DNA from: Candidatus Aegiribacteria sp.
Lineage (GTDB): Bacteria; Fermentibacterota; Fermentibacteria; Fermentibacterales; JCC-6
NCBI GenBank assembly: GCA_030613065.1
Contig: JAUWMQ010000005.1
Location: 1 to 49,207, forward strand
Reading direction: 5' to 3'
Length of the DNA: 49,207 bases
Below, piece by piece: positions 35,705-44,881 of the stretch. Under the pieces are notes generated by a model, which was not told where the DNA came from, searched no databases, and saw nothing but the letters and a program-made list of their open reading frames with translations. Made by a program: the position numbers and the translations under genes. Numbering within the stretch: position 1 is the stretch's first letter; every line of letters begins with the position of its first letter.

Positions 35705-36025
35705 TCACCGCCGCTTGGTAGCGTCCGCATATCTTCCCCAGTTCAGGATGAAAACGAGAAGGGCAGTTGAAGCCGTTGCCAGGTTATTCAAGCCGGATTG
35801 GATCTGATACGCGCGATCAGGTTTATACCCGATCTTCTCAGAACCCGCCTCGCCCAGTATCAAAGATTCAAATGCAACCGTTCCTGACATGATAAGTACC
35901 ATGACAGGTCCCAGAATATGAAAAGTTGATACGGCATCGGTACCAAGATATTTTGCAAGAAAATACGTAAGCACGATAAGAGCAGGTCGAATCCACTCCA
36001 TCATCTTCGAAAGCTGTTTCTTCAT
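35705..36025 (-). CDS. Small multi-span membrane protein (DUF6790-like)
   Basis: A 106-residue protein with three or so membrane segments (IRPALIVLTYFLAKYLG, TFHILGPVMVLIMSGTVAF and LNNLATASTALLVFIL). The cytoplasmic/periplasmic loop LGEAGSEKIGYKPDRAYQIQ between the second and third looks like the family motif of DUF6790-type proteins; I name that with caution. GGGGGAGAAA gives a strong ribosome site. It precedes the SnoaL-like gene in the same direction. Function is unknown. Confidence 0.55.
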   Translation of the reverse strand: MKKQLSKMMEWIRPALIVLTYFLAKYLGTDAVSTFHILGPVMVLIMSGTVAFESLILGEAGSEKIGYKPDRAYQIQSGLNNLATASTALLVFILNWGRYADATKRR

Positions 36026-36385
36026 TTTCTCCCCCTCTTAATTGCAAACTTGCAAGTTCTGGATGCACTTGAACAGTGCGAACGCCATTGCTTTATCTTA
36101 CAATACGAATTACAGTGAGTTAAAGTATTCGCTGAATATTAATATTATGCTTCTTCACATTAAATCCTTCTGAAGACCTCTACACCAAACGCTTCAAATC
36201 AGCAGACTGTGAATACATAGTTATCTGATTCTGGATTACAGTTCTACTGAATTTAGTATGTTCGCTATTCAACGCGTTCGAATCCAAATACTCGCTTATT
36301 CTACCTGATCATACATCCAAGAAGCATCAAATTTAAGCTTGGAGTAATCCTGCGAACAAAGGCAACATATTAAATATAACAATTT
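36026..36385. other. Intergenic region, 360 bp, with operator-like palindromes
   Basis: AACTTGCAAGTT (36047-36058) is a perfect 12-bp palindrome 22 bases before the small membrane-protein start. GCACT (36065-36069) and AGTGC (36075-36079) form a second inverted repeat. Together they could be operators of the two-gene operon downstream on the minus strand. The rest is A/T-rich with no open frame of merit. Confidence 0.35.
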
Positions 36386-36631
36386 TTACAATTGGGTCGG
36401 ACAAGAATCGCTTTCAGGTAGTAAATTCTGCGGGAAACCCACATGACGTAAAAGGCGAAGTGCGTTGCTCCGGTCAACAATTCCCTCCTGCAGCTTATAA
36501 TCAAAGGCAATTGAACCCTCCTGTATTTCTTCAGTAAAATAGAAGTTATCATATTCCTTAGCAAGATTGCGTGAGATGTCCTGCTCATGTGTAGTAACTA
36601 TAATGAGTGAATCACTTCTAATCAGAGACAA
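36386..36631 (-). pseudogene. Remnant of a MutS-family ATPase C-terminus
   Basis: The frame encodes about 75 residues. SLIIVTTHEQDIS matches the 'TTHxxEL' strand of MutS domain V. YDNFYFTEEIQEGSIAFDYK, LQEGIVDRSNALRLLRHVGF also match, in order, the end of the MutS ATPase domain ('hF.e...d..i.FdYKL..G....NA..Ll...G.P'). Walker A and B motifs and all upstream domains are missing, and in-frame stops lie immediately before. The 36618-36824 minus-strand frame shows no MutS motif. It is a 3' fragment left by a deletion or rearrangement, probably inactive. Confidence 0.65.
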
Positions 36632-36800
36632 ATGTTATTCCGGTTCGCAGTGGATCACACTTTTTGTTACCGAAAATGAAACTGACGCTGGACACGGAGT
36701 ATAAAAGCATAGCGACTGCCAGAGTTATCATCCTGTGGTGAAGAGTATTAGGAGCTATGTAAGGAGCTACCTGGATTTGCAGGATGATGAATAGTATCCG

Positions 36801-36836
36801 TTGACGATATGAAGGTATTATCATATAATCATATCT
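36801..36836 (+). promoter_or_regulatory. Promoter and direct-repeat operator of the ArsR/ahcY operon
   Basis: TTGACG (36801-36806), a 17-nt spacer and TATAAT (36824-36829) form a strong promoter. The predicted +1 (~36836) is at the start codon (36837), implying a leaderless mRNA. ATCATATA and ATCATATC occur in tandem over 36820-36835, overlapping the -10, and could be the binding site of the ArsR-type protein encoded immediately downstream. No ribosome site is present in this gap. Confidence 0.7.
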
Positions 36837-37763
36837 ATGAAAAACCTATTCGATGCTCTGGCGAATACAAATAGATTGAGAATGACCCGCATACTTCTGC
36901 GGGGGCCGCTTAATGTAAGTGAGATAACCATTGTTCTGGGGCTGAGCCAGTCCAATGTAAGCCACAGTCTTCGTAAGCTGCTGGATGCCGGAATTGTATT
37001 AAGGAAGGGGAGGGGCAGCTGGGCTTATTACAGTCTGAATAGAAAATATCCAGTTCTGGAGATAATTCTTGATGGTATTTCCTTCGGCAGTAAGGAGATC
37101 GAGAATTATGAAAATGACATGTCCGAACTCAGGCTTTGTTATGATAAAAGAAAGTCCGAGGCCATCGAATTCTTTAACCGTGTGGCCTCAGAGCTTGATG
37201 AGGTGTCTTACCTTATGCCTGATCCTGAGGCTTACATTACGGATGTCATTGATTTGTATCCTGCAGAAAGCGCAATTCTTGATGCCGGGTGCGGCAGCGG
37301 CGAACTGGTTCTGAGACTTGCCAGAAGAGGTATGACCGTCATTGGGGTGGACCAGTCCCGGGAGATGCTGTCACAGGCGGGAAAGAGAGTAGAGTCCGAC
37401 GGTAACGGAAGAAACGTTGAGCTCCGCCTTGGTAGTGCCGAACACCTTCCCCTTGCGGACTCTTCAGTTGACGGAGTAATTGCCCATATGCTTCTTCATC
37501 ATTTAAGTGAACCTTCCATGTTTTTCAAGGAGGCTTCAAGGGTATGTGAGGAGAACGGAAGGTGCACTGTCATAGAGCTTGCGCCGCATGAGAATACCGA
37601 TCTTAAACGGATGCAGGGTGACCTCTGGCCGGGTCTTGACCGGGATGAAGTCAGAGTCTGGATGTCCTTTGCGGGATTCAGCGGAATTGAAGAAATTGTA
37701 ATTGATGATGCAAGAGTGTTCATTCTTTCAGGAGTTCTGGATGAGAGGAATTTTAATGGTTGA
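36837..37763 (+). CDS. ArsR-family regulator fused to a SAM-dependent methyltransferase
   Basis: A 308-residue fusion. Residues 1-85 are an ArsR-type winged helix ([40 protein letters not shown] with an [18 protein letters not shown] wing). Residues ~145-290 are a class I methyltransferase: [19 protein letters not shown] (motif I), [29 protein letters not shown] and [13 protein letters not shown]. It overlaps the adenosylhomocysteinase gene by 8 nt. ArsR-type regulators of SAM-cycle genes that sense S-adenosylhomocysteine (SahR) are known in Proteobacteria; here the methyltransferase fold may be the SAH/SAM sensor, possibly without catalysis (inference). An arsenite-sensing role is unlikely as no Cys-rich site is seen. 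Confidence 0.82.
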   Translation: MKNLFDALANTNRLRMTRILLRGPLNVSEITIVLGLSQSNVSHSLRKLLDAGIVLRKGRGSWAYYSLNRKYPVLEIILDGISFGSKEIENYENDMSELRLCYDKRKSEAIEFFNRVASELDEVSYLMPDPEAYITDVIDLYPAESAILDAGCGSGELVLRLARRGMTVIGVDQSREMLSQAGKRVESDGNGRNVELRLGSAEHLPLADSSVDGVIAHMLLHHLSEPSMFFKEASRVCEENGRCTVIELAPHENTDLKRMQGDLWPGLDRDEVRVWMSFAGFSGIEEIVIDDARVFILSGVLDERNFNG

Positions 37764-39165
37764 CTACAAGGTTGCTGATATATCTCTGGCGGATTTCGGT
37801 CGTCGGGAAATAGAGATCGCCGAAAAAGAGATGCCCGGGTTGATGGCTGTCAGGGAAAAGCATGGAAAGAGCAGACCCCTGGATGGATTGAGGGTCACAG
37901 GTTCGCTTCACATGACCGTGCAGACCGCTGTACTGATAGAGACTCTGGTCGAGCTTGGAGCTGATGTAAGGTGGGCAAGCTGCAATATCTTCTCCACTCA
38001 GGATCATGCCGCAGCAGCGATTGCTGTGACGGGCATTCCTGTTTTTGCATGGAAGGGTGAGAGTCTTGACGAGTACTGGTGGTGTACCAGGAAGGCACTG
38101 AGTTTCCCAGGGGGGAAGGGACCCAGCCTGATAGTCGATGACGGCGGTGATGCTACCCTTATGGTTCACAGGGGATTTGCGCTGGAGCGTGACTTTGCAG
38201 AAACAGGTAAGCTTCCGGAGGTTATTGAAGGGTCGGTGGATGAAGTAGTCCTTGCTGCTAATCTCGTTGAAGGAATCCGTGAAAACCCGGGATACTGGAC
38301 TTCTATTGTTCCTGAGATAATCGGGGTTTCAGAAGAGACAACAACTGGTGTTCACAGACTCTACAGCATGTTGAAGGCAGGAATCCTGCTTTTTCCCGCA
38401 TACAATGTTAACGACTCAGTTACGAAGAGCAAGTTCGATAATTTTTACGGATGCCGGGAATCTCTTGCGGACGGGATCAAACGAGCCACGGATATTATGG
38501 TCGCCGGAAAGACCGTCCTCATCTGCGGGTACGGAGACGTGGGCAAAGGCTGTGCTCAGAGCATGAAAGGTTTCGGGGCAAGAGTCCTGATAACCGAGAT
38601 CGATCCTATCTGCGCTCTTCAGGCGGCAATGGAGGGCTTTGAAGTTACTACCGTTGAGGATGCATTGCCGGAGGTTACCATATTCGTAACAGCAACCGGC
38701 AACTACAACGTGTTAACCGCAGAGCATATGAGCATGATGAAAGACCAGTCCATAGTATGCAATATCGGTCACTTTGATAACGAGATCGAAGTTGCGGGGC
38801 TGGAGGCTCTGCCAGGTGTAATTAAAGAAGAGATCAAGCCGCAGGTTCACAGGTTCCGTTTTGCGGACGGTAATTGCATCTTCCTTCTTGCTGAGGGAAG
38901 GCTGGTCAATCTTGGATGCGCAACGGGGCATCCAAGCTTCGTGATGTCCAGCTCCTTCACCAACCAGTGTCTGGCACAGATAGTTCTGGCTGATGAGAGA
39001 CCCGGAATCGGTGTTTACATGCTCCCGAAGCTTCTTGATGAGGAAGTGGCCAGGCTGCATCTTGATAAGCTGGGAGTCAAATTGACAAAGCTGACTCCTA
39101 AGCAGGCAATGTACATCGGTGTTGAGCTGGAGGGTCCCTACAAACCGGAGCATTACAGATACTGA
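37756..39165 (+). CDS. ahcY: Adenosylhomocysteinase (S-adenosylhomocysteine hydrolase)
   Basis: A 469-residue protein of normal bacterial length. The substrate domain shows [34 protein letters not shown] and [30 protein letters not shown] is the NAD-binding glycine-rich motif, and [28 protein letters not shown] and [20 protein letters not shown] are all AhcY signatures. It reversibly splits SAH to adenosine and homocysteine, relieving product inhibition of methyltransferases. ATG 37756 is preferred because AGAGG lies about seven bases upstream. It is co-transcribed with the ArsR-methyltransferase gene. Confidence 0.96.
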   Translation: MVDYKVADISLADFGRREIEIAEKEMPGLMAVREKHGKSRPLDGLRVTGSLHMTVQTAVLIETLVELGADVRWASCNIFSTQDHAAAAIAVTGIPVFAWKGESLDEYWWCTRKALSFPGGKGPSLIVDDGGDATLMVHRGFALERDFAETGKLPEVIEGSVDEVVLAANLVEGIRENPGYWTSIVPEIIGVSEETTTGVHRLYSMLKAGILLFPAYNVNDSVTKSKFDNFYGCRESLADGIKRATDIMVAGKTVLICGYGDVGKGCAQSMKGFGARVLITEIDPICALQAAMEGFEVTTVEDALPEVTIFVTATGNYNVLTAEHMSMMKDQSIVCNIGHFDNEIEVAGLEALPGVIKEEIKPQVHRFRFADGNCIFLLAEGRLVNLGCATGHPSFVMSSSFTNQCLAQIVLADERPGIGVYMLPKLLDEEVARLHLDKLGVKLTKLTPKQAMYIGVELEGPYKPEHYRY

Positions 39166-39187
39166 TTATTTGTGTTGACCGATGTGG

Positions 39188-39219
39188 CGGGGGAGAGTAC
39201 GGAATGCTTATATTCCCCG
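39188..39219 (+). terminator. Hairpin after ahcY
   Basis: CGGGG (39188-39192) pairs with CCCCG (39215-39219) around an internal GGAAT/ATTCC hairpin (39201-39205, 39212-39216) that competes for two of the same bases. It lies about 25 bases past the ahcY stop, with no T-run. Confidence 0.35.
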
Positions 39220-39268
39220 TCCTTCATGAGAGAAGTATGACCGGCAGTTTTAGACGAAAGGTAAAACA

Positions 39269-39667
39269 ATGGCAGACAAGATCAGAGTATTGCTGATTGA
39301 CGATGATTCAGATTTCATTGAAGCAAACAGCATTGTCCTTGAAGCCATCGGATTTGAGGTTCTGACTGCACTCAGCGGTGCTCGGGGCCTTGAAATGGTC
39401 AAGGAAGAAAATCCGGATGTTGTAGTGCTGGATGTGATGATGGAGCAGACAGATGAGGGTTTCGCGGTTGCCAGGAGAATTCGCACTAAATTGAGAAGCA
39501 ATGTTCCGATTCTGATGCTTACATCTGTGGGTAAAGTTACCGGTTACGATTTTAATCCGGAAGAGAATCCTGATTTCTTCCCGGTGGATATTTTTCTTGA
39601 GAAGCCTGTTCCTCCAGATGTGCTGGTTCAGAAGATCAAAGATCTGCTTGCGAAAGGAGACCGGTAA
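39269..39667 (+). CDS. Single-domain response regulator (CheY-like)
   Basis: A 132-residue receiver domain with no output domain. VLLIDDDSDF gives the acidic pocket, VVVLDVMME the phosphoacceptor aspartate, LMLTS the threonine/serine switch and FLEKP the lysine. An unusually long stretch (VGKVTGYDFNPEENPDFFPV) separates the switch and the lysine. Its stop overlaps the NuoE-like start (TAATG), placing it firmly in the formate dehydrogenase operon. It may modulate the enzyme or act in a phosphorelay; the cognate kinase is not adjacent. Confidence 0.88.
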   Translation: MADKIRVLLIDDDSDFIEANSIVLEAIGFEVLTALSGARGLEMVKEENPDVVVLDVMMEQTDEGFAVARRIRTKLRSNVPILMLTSVGKVTGYDFNPEENPDFFPVDIFLEKPVPPDVLVQKIKDLLAKGDR

Positions 39668-40128
39668 TGCCACGCAATCCCGAAGAGATTGTCGCTGATG
39701 GTATTAGAGAATTCGGCGAAGGGCGTGAGAAGGTATTGCAGCTTCTCAATAAGGTCAACGAGGAGCTCAGCTGGATTCCGACAGCAGCGATCAATGCAAT
39801 AGCACAGGCAACTGGAATCAGTGTTGCCGAGGTATACAGTGTCGTAAGTTTCTACAGTTTTTTCAGCACCGAACCACGGGGCAGGAATATAGTTCGTCTT
39901 TGCAGCACCATCAGCTGCGCTATGACAGGACAGCGTGAAATTCTTGAAGCCCTGATGGACGAGTTCGGTATCGAACCATTTGAGACCACGGATGACGGCC
40001 GCCTTACCATTGAAACAACACCCTGCATCGGTCTTTGTGACCAGGCTCCGGCAATGCTGGTGAACGGTGAACCTCATGTAAAACTCACACCCGAAAAGGC
40101 GTGCGAGATCGTACGCGGACTGGGATAG
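39667..40128 (+). CDS. NuoE-like [2Fe-2S] subunit of NAD-linked formate dehydrogenase
   Basis: A 153-residue thioredoxin-like ferredoxin. The cluster ligands are in LCSTISC and PCIGLC (C-x4-C and C-x3-C), the NuoE/HydA-gamma pattern, with 35-40 residues between them. The N-terminal helical part (LLNKVNEELSWIPTAAINAI, then IAQATGISVAEVYSVVSFYS) is the usual helical bundle. It relays electrons between the flavin subunit and the catalytic subunit. It is 9 nt before the NuoF-like gene. Confidence 0.92.
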   Translation: MPRNPEEIVADGIREFGEGREKVLQLLNKVNEELSWIPTAAINAIAQATGISVAEVYSVVSFYSFFSTEPRGRNIVRLCSTISCAMTGQREILEALMDEFGIEPFETTDDGRLTIETTPCIGLCDQAPAMLVNGEPHVKLTPEKACEIVRGLG

Positions 40129-40137
40129 GAGGCTTCA

Positions 40138-41343
40138 ATGGAAAAGAAAGTGTTGCTTGCTGAAAACCAACCCGAATTCGGTGCAGGATTTGAACTGGCT
40201 CTAACGATGTCTCCTGCGGATGTTGTCTTCATAGTGCGTGATTCCGGAATAAAAGGTCGCGGCGGGGCAGGATTTCCTACAGGAATCAAATGGAACCTTG
40301 CAGGTGCTGCCTCGTCCGATGTTAAATACGTGGTCTGTAACGCTGATGAGGGTGAACCGGGAACTTTCAAGGACAGGATCCTTCTGGAGAAGTATTCCGA
40401 AAGGCTTCTGGAGGGGATGGCTATCGGCGGGTATGCCATCGGCAGTTCCCATGGAATCATATACCTCAGGGCTGAATATCCCTACCTCATTCCGGCCATT
40501 AAAGAGGCCAGGAAGAACATGATTAACAGGGGGTTTCTTGGTAAGAACATCGGTGGCAAAGGATTTGACTTCGATGTGGAGATCAGAATCGGTGCGGGAG
40601 CATACATCTGCGGAGAGGAAACTTCTCTGATCGAGAGTCTTGAAGGCAAGAGTGGTTACCCTAGAAATAAGCCTCCCTTCCCGGTGAACAGCGGTTATCT
40701 TAACAAACCCACCATCGTTAACAATGTTGAGACCTTCTGTAACATTCCCCATATTGTTCTTAACGGACCTGAATGGTACGCTGATCTGGGAATCGGAGAC
40801 TGTTCTGGAACCAAACTATTCAGTATTTCCGGTAATGTTGAGAAACCCGGGGTGTACGAGCTTCCTCTTGGAGCACCCCTTAAGGATCTCCTTGAACTCG
40901 CAGGAGCGGGCGATATCCAGGCTGTTCAAGTTGGCGGTGCAAGCGGAAGGACTATCCCCGCATCCGAAATTCACAGGTCCCTCTCCTTCGGCGATCTTCC
41001 ACCTGGAGGCTCCGTGATCGTGTTCGACAGCACTGTGAACATGCTGGAAGTATTGGAGAACTTCATGGAGTTCTTTGTTCACGAGTCATGTGGACAGTGC
41101 GTTCCATGCCGTGAAGGAACTCTTCAGCTTATGAACGCTGTTGATGATCTGATCTGTGGTGATATATGCTGCAGAGAGGATCTGGACAACTGCTTCAGAC
41201 TGGCTGAGGTAATGAGGATCACCAGTAAATGTGGTCTGGGTCAGACAGCGGTCAACTGCTTCGTAGATATCATTAACAACTTCGTAGATTTCACAGATGA
41301 ATGCCTCAGCGAAGAGTGCTGCTGCGAAAGAGGTGATCAATAG
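40138..41343 (+). CDS. NuoF-like flavoprotein (NAD(H)-binding) subunit
   Basis: A 401-residue protein. GRGGAGFPTGIKW and CNADEGEPGTFKDR are the NADH/FMN sites, YICGEETSLIESLEG is the conserved loop, a SLBB segment lies around LGAPLKDLLELAG, and CGQCVPCREG with SKCGLGQ holds the [4Fe-4S] cluster. It begins directly in the flavin domain and lacks the N-terminal [2Fe-2S] and C-terminal [4Fe-4S] additions of the larger HydB-type subunits. It exchanges electrons with NAD(H) in the cytoplasm. Its stop overlaps the GTG start of the catalytic subunit by one base. Confidence 0.92.
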   Translation: MEKKVLLAENQPEFGAGFELALTMSPADVVFIVRDSGIKGRGGAGFPTGIKWNLAGAASSDVKYVVCNADEGEPGTFKDRILLEKYSERLLEGMAIGGYAIGSSHGIIYLRAEYPYLIPAIKEARKNMINRGFLGKNIGGKGFDFDVEIRIGAGAYICGEETSLIESLEGKSGYPRNKPPFPVNSGYLNKPTIVNNVETFCNIPHIVLNGPEWYADLGIGDCSGTKLFSISGNVEKPGVYELPLGAPLKDLLELAGAGDIQAVQVGGASGRTIPASEIHRSLSFGDLPPGGSVIVFDSTVNMLEVLENFMEFFVHESCGQCVPCREGTLQLMNAVDDLICGDICCREDLDNCFRLAEVMRITSKCGLGQTAVNCFVDIINNFVDFTDECLSEECCCERGDQ

Positions 41344-44030
41344 TGCATAACATTTCAATCAAGATCAACGGCCAGGCGTACAGCATCCGTGAAGGTTCCA
41401 CGATCCTTGAAGCCTGTCGGGAAGCCGGCATTGAAGTACCGACTTTGTGTCATCATCCCAAGGTGAATATTTCGGGTAACTGTCGTATCTGTGTTGTTGA
41501 GATCGAGGGTTGGAACACACTTGCTACAGCCTGTGTGACACCAATAATACCCAACATGATCGTCAGAACTCATAGTTCAAGAGTAATCGAATCCAGGAAA
41601 GTCGTGGCGAACCTTCTGCTTGCCGCGCACAACTGTGACTGCATGGTTTGTGATACTGCCGGTATCTGTGAACTGCAGGATCTTGCATACGATCTTGGGA
41701 TAGACTCACGCTCAAGAATGTTCGACAGTTTCGATAGATCTCTGGAACTAGTTGACGATTCATCACCTGTACTGAAATACGATCCTTCGAAGTGCATCAT
41801 GTGCACGAGATGTGTAAAAGCATGCAGGGACATCCAGGGTAAGGGAATAATAGCTGTTCTGAACCGCGGAGCGGACATGAGAGTCGGCACTGGTGTAAAC
41901 CTCTTGGATATATCAGACTGCGATGGATGTGGTGAGTGTGTTCAGATCTGTCCTACTGGCGCTCTTTCCGCGAAGGTTTCAACCGGTGTTAGAAGCTGGG
42001 AAGTCGAGAAAACCCGCACCAGCTGCTCCTACTGTGGAGTCGGATGCCAGCTGGACATGTGGGTTCATGGTAACAAGCTTGTAAAAGTTGAAGGTTCAGA
42101 TATAGTTCCCAACTACGGATCGACCTGCGTGAAGGGCCGCTATGGCCATACGTTCATCGACAGTGATGATCGACTCAAGACACCTCTGATCAGGCGTAAT
42201 GGAGCATTAGTCGAAGCCACCTGGGATGAGGCTATTTCGCATATTGCGGAGAAAATCGGGAAGATCAGGGAAGAGAACGGTCCTGACGCGATTGCAGGTC
42301 TTTCTTCCGCCAGGGTTACCAACGAGGAGAACTACCTTTTCCAGAAGATGATGCGTGCGGCTGTGGGAACCAACAATGTCGACCATTGCGCAAGACTGTG
42401 TCATGCTTCGACTGTTGCTGGCCTGGCGGCAGCTTTCGGATCGGGAGCGATGACCAACTCTATTGCAGAGCTTGAGCACGCGAAATGTATTCTGGTTACA
42501 GGTTCGAACACAACCGAGACTCATCCGGTAATTGCGACAATCATCAAACGTGCTGTCCGTGAACACGGTGCAAAGCTCATAGTAGTGGATCCCAGAAGAA
42601 TAGATCTGGTGGAACATGCAACCCTCTGGCTGAGACAGAAGAACGGTACCGATGTAGCATGGATGAATGGTTTGATGAATGTGATCATCAGCGAGAACCT
42701 TCAGGATAAAGCGTACATCAGCGAAAGAACGGAAGATTTCGAAGCCGTGAGCAAGATGGTTGAGCGTTTCACTCCTGAAATGGTAGAAGAGATCACAACC
42801 ATTCCTGCTGAGAAGATAAGGCAAGCAGCAAGGATCTTCGCAACTGCTGAAGTGTCGTCCATCGTTTATTCGATGGGTATCACCCAGCACATAACGGGAA
42901 CGGACAATGTCCTCTCCACGGCGAATCTTGCCATGCTTACCGGAAATGTCGGGAAACCCTCCGGTGGTGTTAATCCACTCCGAGGTCAGAACAACGTTCA
43001 GGGTGCCTGCGATCTTGGAGCGCTTCCCAACGTCTACTCGGGATACCAGAAGGTTGCTGATCCTGCTTCACAGGAGAAGTTCGAAAAGGCATGGGGAAGA
43101 AAGTTATCGAAAGATAACGGGCTCACGGTTGTGGAGATCATCAACGGTCTGGAAAGCGGTGATGTGAAGGGCCTCATCATTATGGGTGAGAACCCCATGG
43201 TTTCTGATCCCAATCTCAACCATGTGGAGAAAGCTCTGGAGAGTGCTGAGTTCCTGGTTGTCTGTGATATCTTCCTTACTGAAACTGCAGAGAAAGCGGA
43301 CGTTGTTTTACCTGCTGCTTCCTTTGCCGAGAAAGAGGGAACTTTCACAAACACCGAACGTCGGATTATCCTTCTCAGGAAATTTCTCGATGCTCCTGGT
43401 GAGGCCAGACCCGACTGGAAGATAATCTGCGACCTGTCCACATCTTTTGGATACCCCATGAGCTATGCGGACCCCGCTGAGATCATGGATGAGATCGCCA
43501 GTGTTACTCCCATTTACGGTGGCATTCATCATAACAGAATCCAGGAGACAGGCCTTCAGTGGCCCTGTCCTGATGATACACATCCCGGGACGATGTATCT
43601 GCATAAAGGTGAATTCAAGCGAGGCAAAGGAAAATTTCACCCGGTTGATTTCATTCCCCCGGCAGAACTTCCGGATGCAGAGTATCCTTTCATCCTATCC
43701 ACCGGCAGGATACTATTTCACTACCATACCGGAAGCATGTCCCGGCGGGCTCCAGCGCTTAACGAATATGTGAGCGGTGGATACGCTGAAATTCACCCGG
43801 CTGATGTTAAACGCCTTGAGCTTGTAGATGGAGGACCGGTCAGTATCAGTACAAGAAGAGGTCAGATAGAAACAACTGTTAAATCGACGGAAAAGGTAGA
43901 AATAGGTTCTGTTTTTGTCCCGTTCCACTTTGCGGAAGCTGCTGCGAACAGGCTCACGAACGATGCTCTTGATCCCAAGGCAAAGATTCCTGAGTTGAAG
44001 GTAGCAGCATGTCAGGTATCAAAAATTTAA
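41343..44030 (+). CDS. fdhA: Molybdenum/tungsten formate dehydrogenase catalytic subunit
   Basis: An 895-residue protein starting with GTG. N-terminal [2Fe-2S] ligands (Cys36, 47, 50, 64), a His-Cys [4Fe-4S] site (His96, Cys100, 103, 109) and two ferredoxin clusters (Cys151-161 and 193-203) precede the bis-MGD domain. That domain opens with CSYCGVGC and Cys262. In NVDHCARLCHASTVAGL the active-site position is Cys353, followed by His354, where FDH-H has selenocysteine. The enzyme oxidises formate or reduces CO2, coupled via NuoE/F-like subunits to NAD(H). No N-terminal export signal is seen, so it is cytoplasmic. FocA follows. Confidence 0.93.
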   Translation: MHNISIKINGQAYSIREGSTILEACREAGIEVPTLCHHPKVNISGNCRICVVEIEGWNTLATACVTPIIPNMIVRTHSSRVIESRKVVANLLLAAHNCDCMVCDTAGICELQDLAYDLGIDSRSRMFDSFDRSLELVDDSSPVLKYDPSKCIMCTRCVKACRDIQGKGIIAVLNRGADMRVGTGVNLLDISDCDGCGECVQICPTGALSAKVSTGVRSWEVEKTRTSCSYCGVGCQLDMWVHGNKLVKVEGSDIVPNYGSTCVKGRYGHTFIDSDDRLKTPLIRRNGALVEATWDEAISHIAEKIGKIREENGPDAIAGLSSARVTNEENYLFQKMMRAAVGTNNVDHCARLCHASTVAGLAAAFGSGAMTNSIAELEHAKCILVTGSNTTETHPVIATIIKRAVREHGAKLIVVDPRRIDLVEHATLWLRQKNGTDVAWMNGLMNVIISENLQDKAYISERTEDFEAVSKMVERFTPEMVEEITTIPAEKIRQAARIFATAEVSSIVYSMGITQHITGTDNVLSTANLAMLTGNVGKPSGGVNPLRGQNNVQGACDLGALPNVYSGYQKVADPASQEKFEKAWGRKLSKDNGLTVVEIINGLESGDVKGLIIMGENPMVSDPNLNHVEKALESAEFLVVCDIFLTETAEKADVVLPAASFAEKEGTFTNTERRIILLRKFLDAPGEARPDWKIICDLSTSFGYPMSYADPAEIMDEIASVTPIYGGIHHNRIQETGLQWPCPDDTHPGTMYLHKGEFKRGKGKFHPVDFIPPAELPDAEYPFILSTGRILFHYHTGSMSRRAPALNEYVSGGYAEIHPADVKRLELVDGGPVSISTRRGQIETTVKSTEKVEIGSVFVPFHFAEAAANRLTNDALDPKAKIPELKVAACQVSKI

Positions 44031-44050
44031 TGAAACTAGGAGGATATTCA

Positions 44051-44869
44051 ATGGACGTGAACTGCACTCCGCCAGCAGCTGTTGCAGAAGCGCTGGCGAA
44101 CAATATTGGTGTCAAAAAGGCACAGAACAGCTTCAAGAATCTGCTCATCCTGGGCATTTTCGCTGGTGTTTATATCGCTTTTGGAGCGCAGCTGGCAACA
44201 ATAGTAGGGCATGATATCTCCCAATACCTTGGAGTTGGAATCGCCAAACTCGTTATCGGTTCAGTTTTCAGCGTTGGCCTGATGCTTGTTGTCATTGCCG
44301 GTGCTGAACTTTTCACCGGCAATAACCTGATCATGATGTCCGTTCTTAACAAACAGACATCTCTCGGATCATTGCTTCGGAATTGGGGTATAGTCTTTTT
44401 CGCCAACCTTATCGGTTCACTGCTGATCGTATGGCTTATTCACAGCTCAGGGCTTCTGAACGTAAATGACGGAGCTGTCGGAGCTAAGGCTGTCGCTATT
44501 GCAAATGGCAAAGTGAACCTGGGTTTCATGGAGGCTTTTTCAAGAGCCATTCTCTGTAACTGGCTTGTATGCCTCGCAGTATGGCTTGCCGTTGCGGCCA
44601 AGACTGTCATTGGAAAGATATTCGCATGTTTCTTCCCGATCATGGCTTTCGTAGCCAGCGGTTTTGAGCATAGCATCGCTAACATGTACTTCATTCCCAT
44701 CGGAATACTTAACAAGGGTATGGCTGCTGTCGGGATGGATGTTTCCAACCTGAACATAGGTGGATTCATTAGTAATCTTATCCCTGTGACTCTTGGCAAT
44801 ATTGTCGGTGGAGCATTTTTCGTCTCAACACTTTACTACATCGTGTTCCTCAAGGGAAAGAAAGCGTAA
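44051..44869 (+). CDS. focA: FocA-type formate/nitrite channel
   Basis: A 272-residue protein with six predicted membrane helices. GAELFTGNNLIM, ILCNWLVCLAVW and GFEHSIANMYFIPIG are signature motifs of the FNT family, the last containing the conserved pore histidine. It moves formate across the inner membrane, linking the cytoplasmic dehydrogenase to external formate. I choose ATG 44051 because AGGAGG at 44039-44044 is correctly placed; an upstream in-frame ATG at 44009 lies inside fdhA. A strong hairpin separates it from fdhD. Confidence 0.93.
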   Translation: MDVNCTPPAAVAEALANNIGVKKAQNSFKNLLILGIFAGVYIAFGAQLATIVGHDISQYLGVGIAKLVIGSVFSVGLMLVVIAGAELFTGNNLIMMSVLNKQTSLGSLLRNWGIVFFANLIGSLLIVWLIHSSGLLNVNDGAVGAKAVAIANGKVNLGFMEAFSRAILCNWLVCLAVWLAVAAKTVIGKIFACFFPIMAFVASGFEHSIANMYFIPIGILNKGMAAVGMDVSNLNIGGFISNLIPVTLGNIVGGAFFVSTLYYIVFLKGKKA

Positions 44870-44881
44870 ACGCTTCCTGTA

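Noticed and set aside
20110-36252. Four copies of the 11-mer TTCTACTGAAT (20110-20120 reverse, 20151, 21602, 36242)
   Set aside because: Flanks are not shared beyond a few bases and one copy lies in coding sequence. Matches of this length arise by chance in 49 kb, so I do not call a repeat family.
36266-36290. tRNA T-loop-like GTTCGAATCC
   Set aside because: The flanking five-base arms are not complementary and no acceptor or anticodon arm is found. A similar string near 13963 is inside a coding sequence.
36618-36824. Minus-strand frame of 68 codons with a hydrophobic segment
   Set aside because: No ribosome site or family motif; it overlaps the MutS remnant and runs through the promoter of the ArsR gene. 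Likely a shadow frame or eroded DNA.
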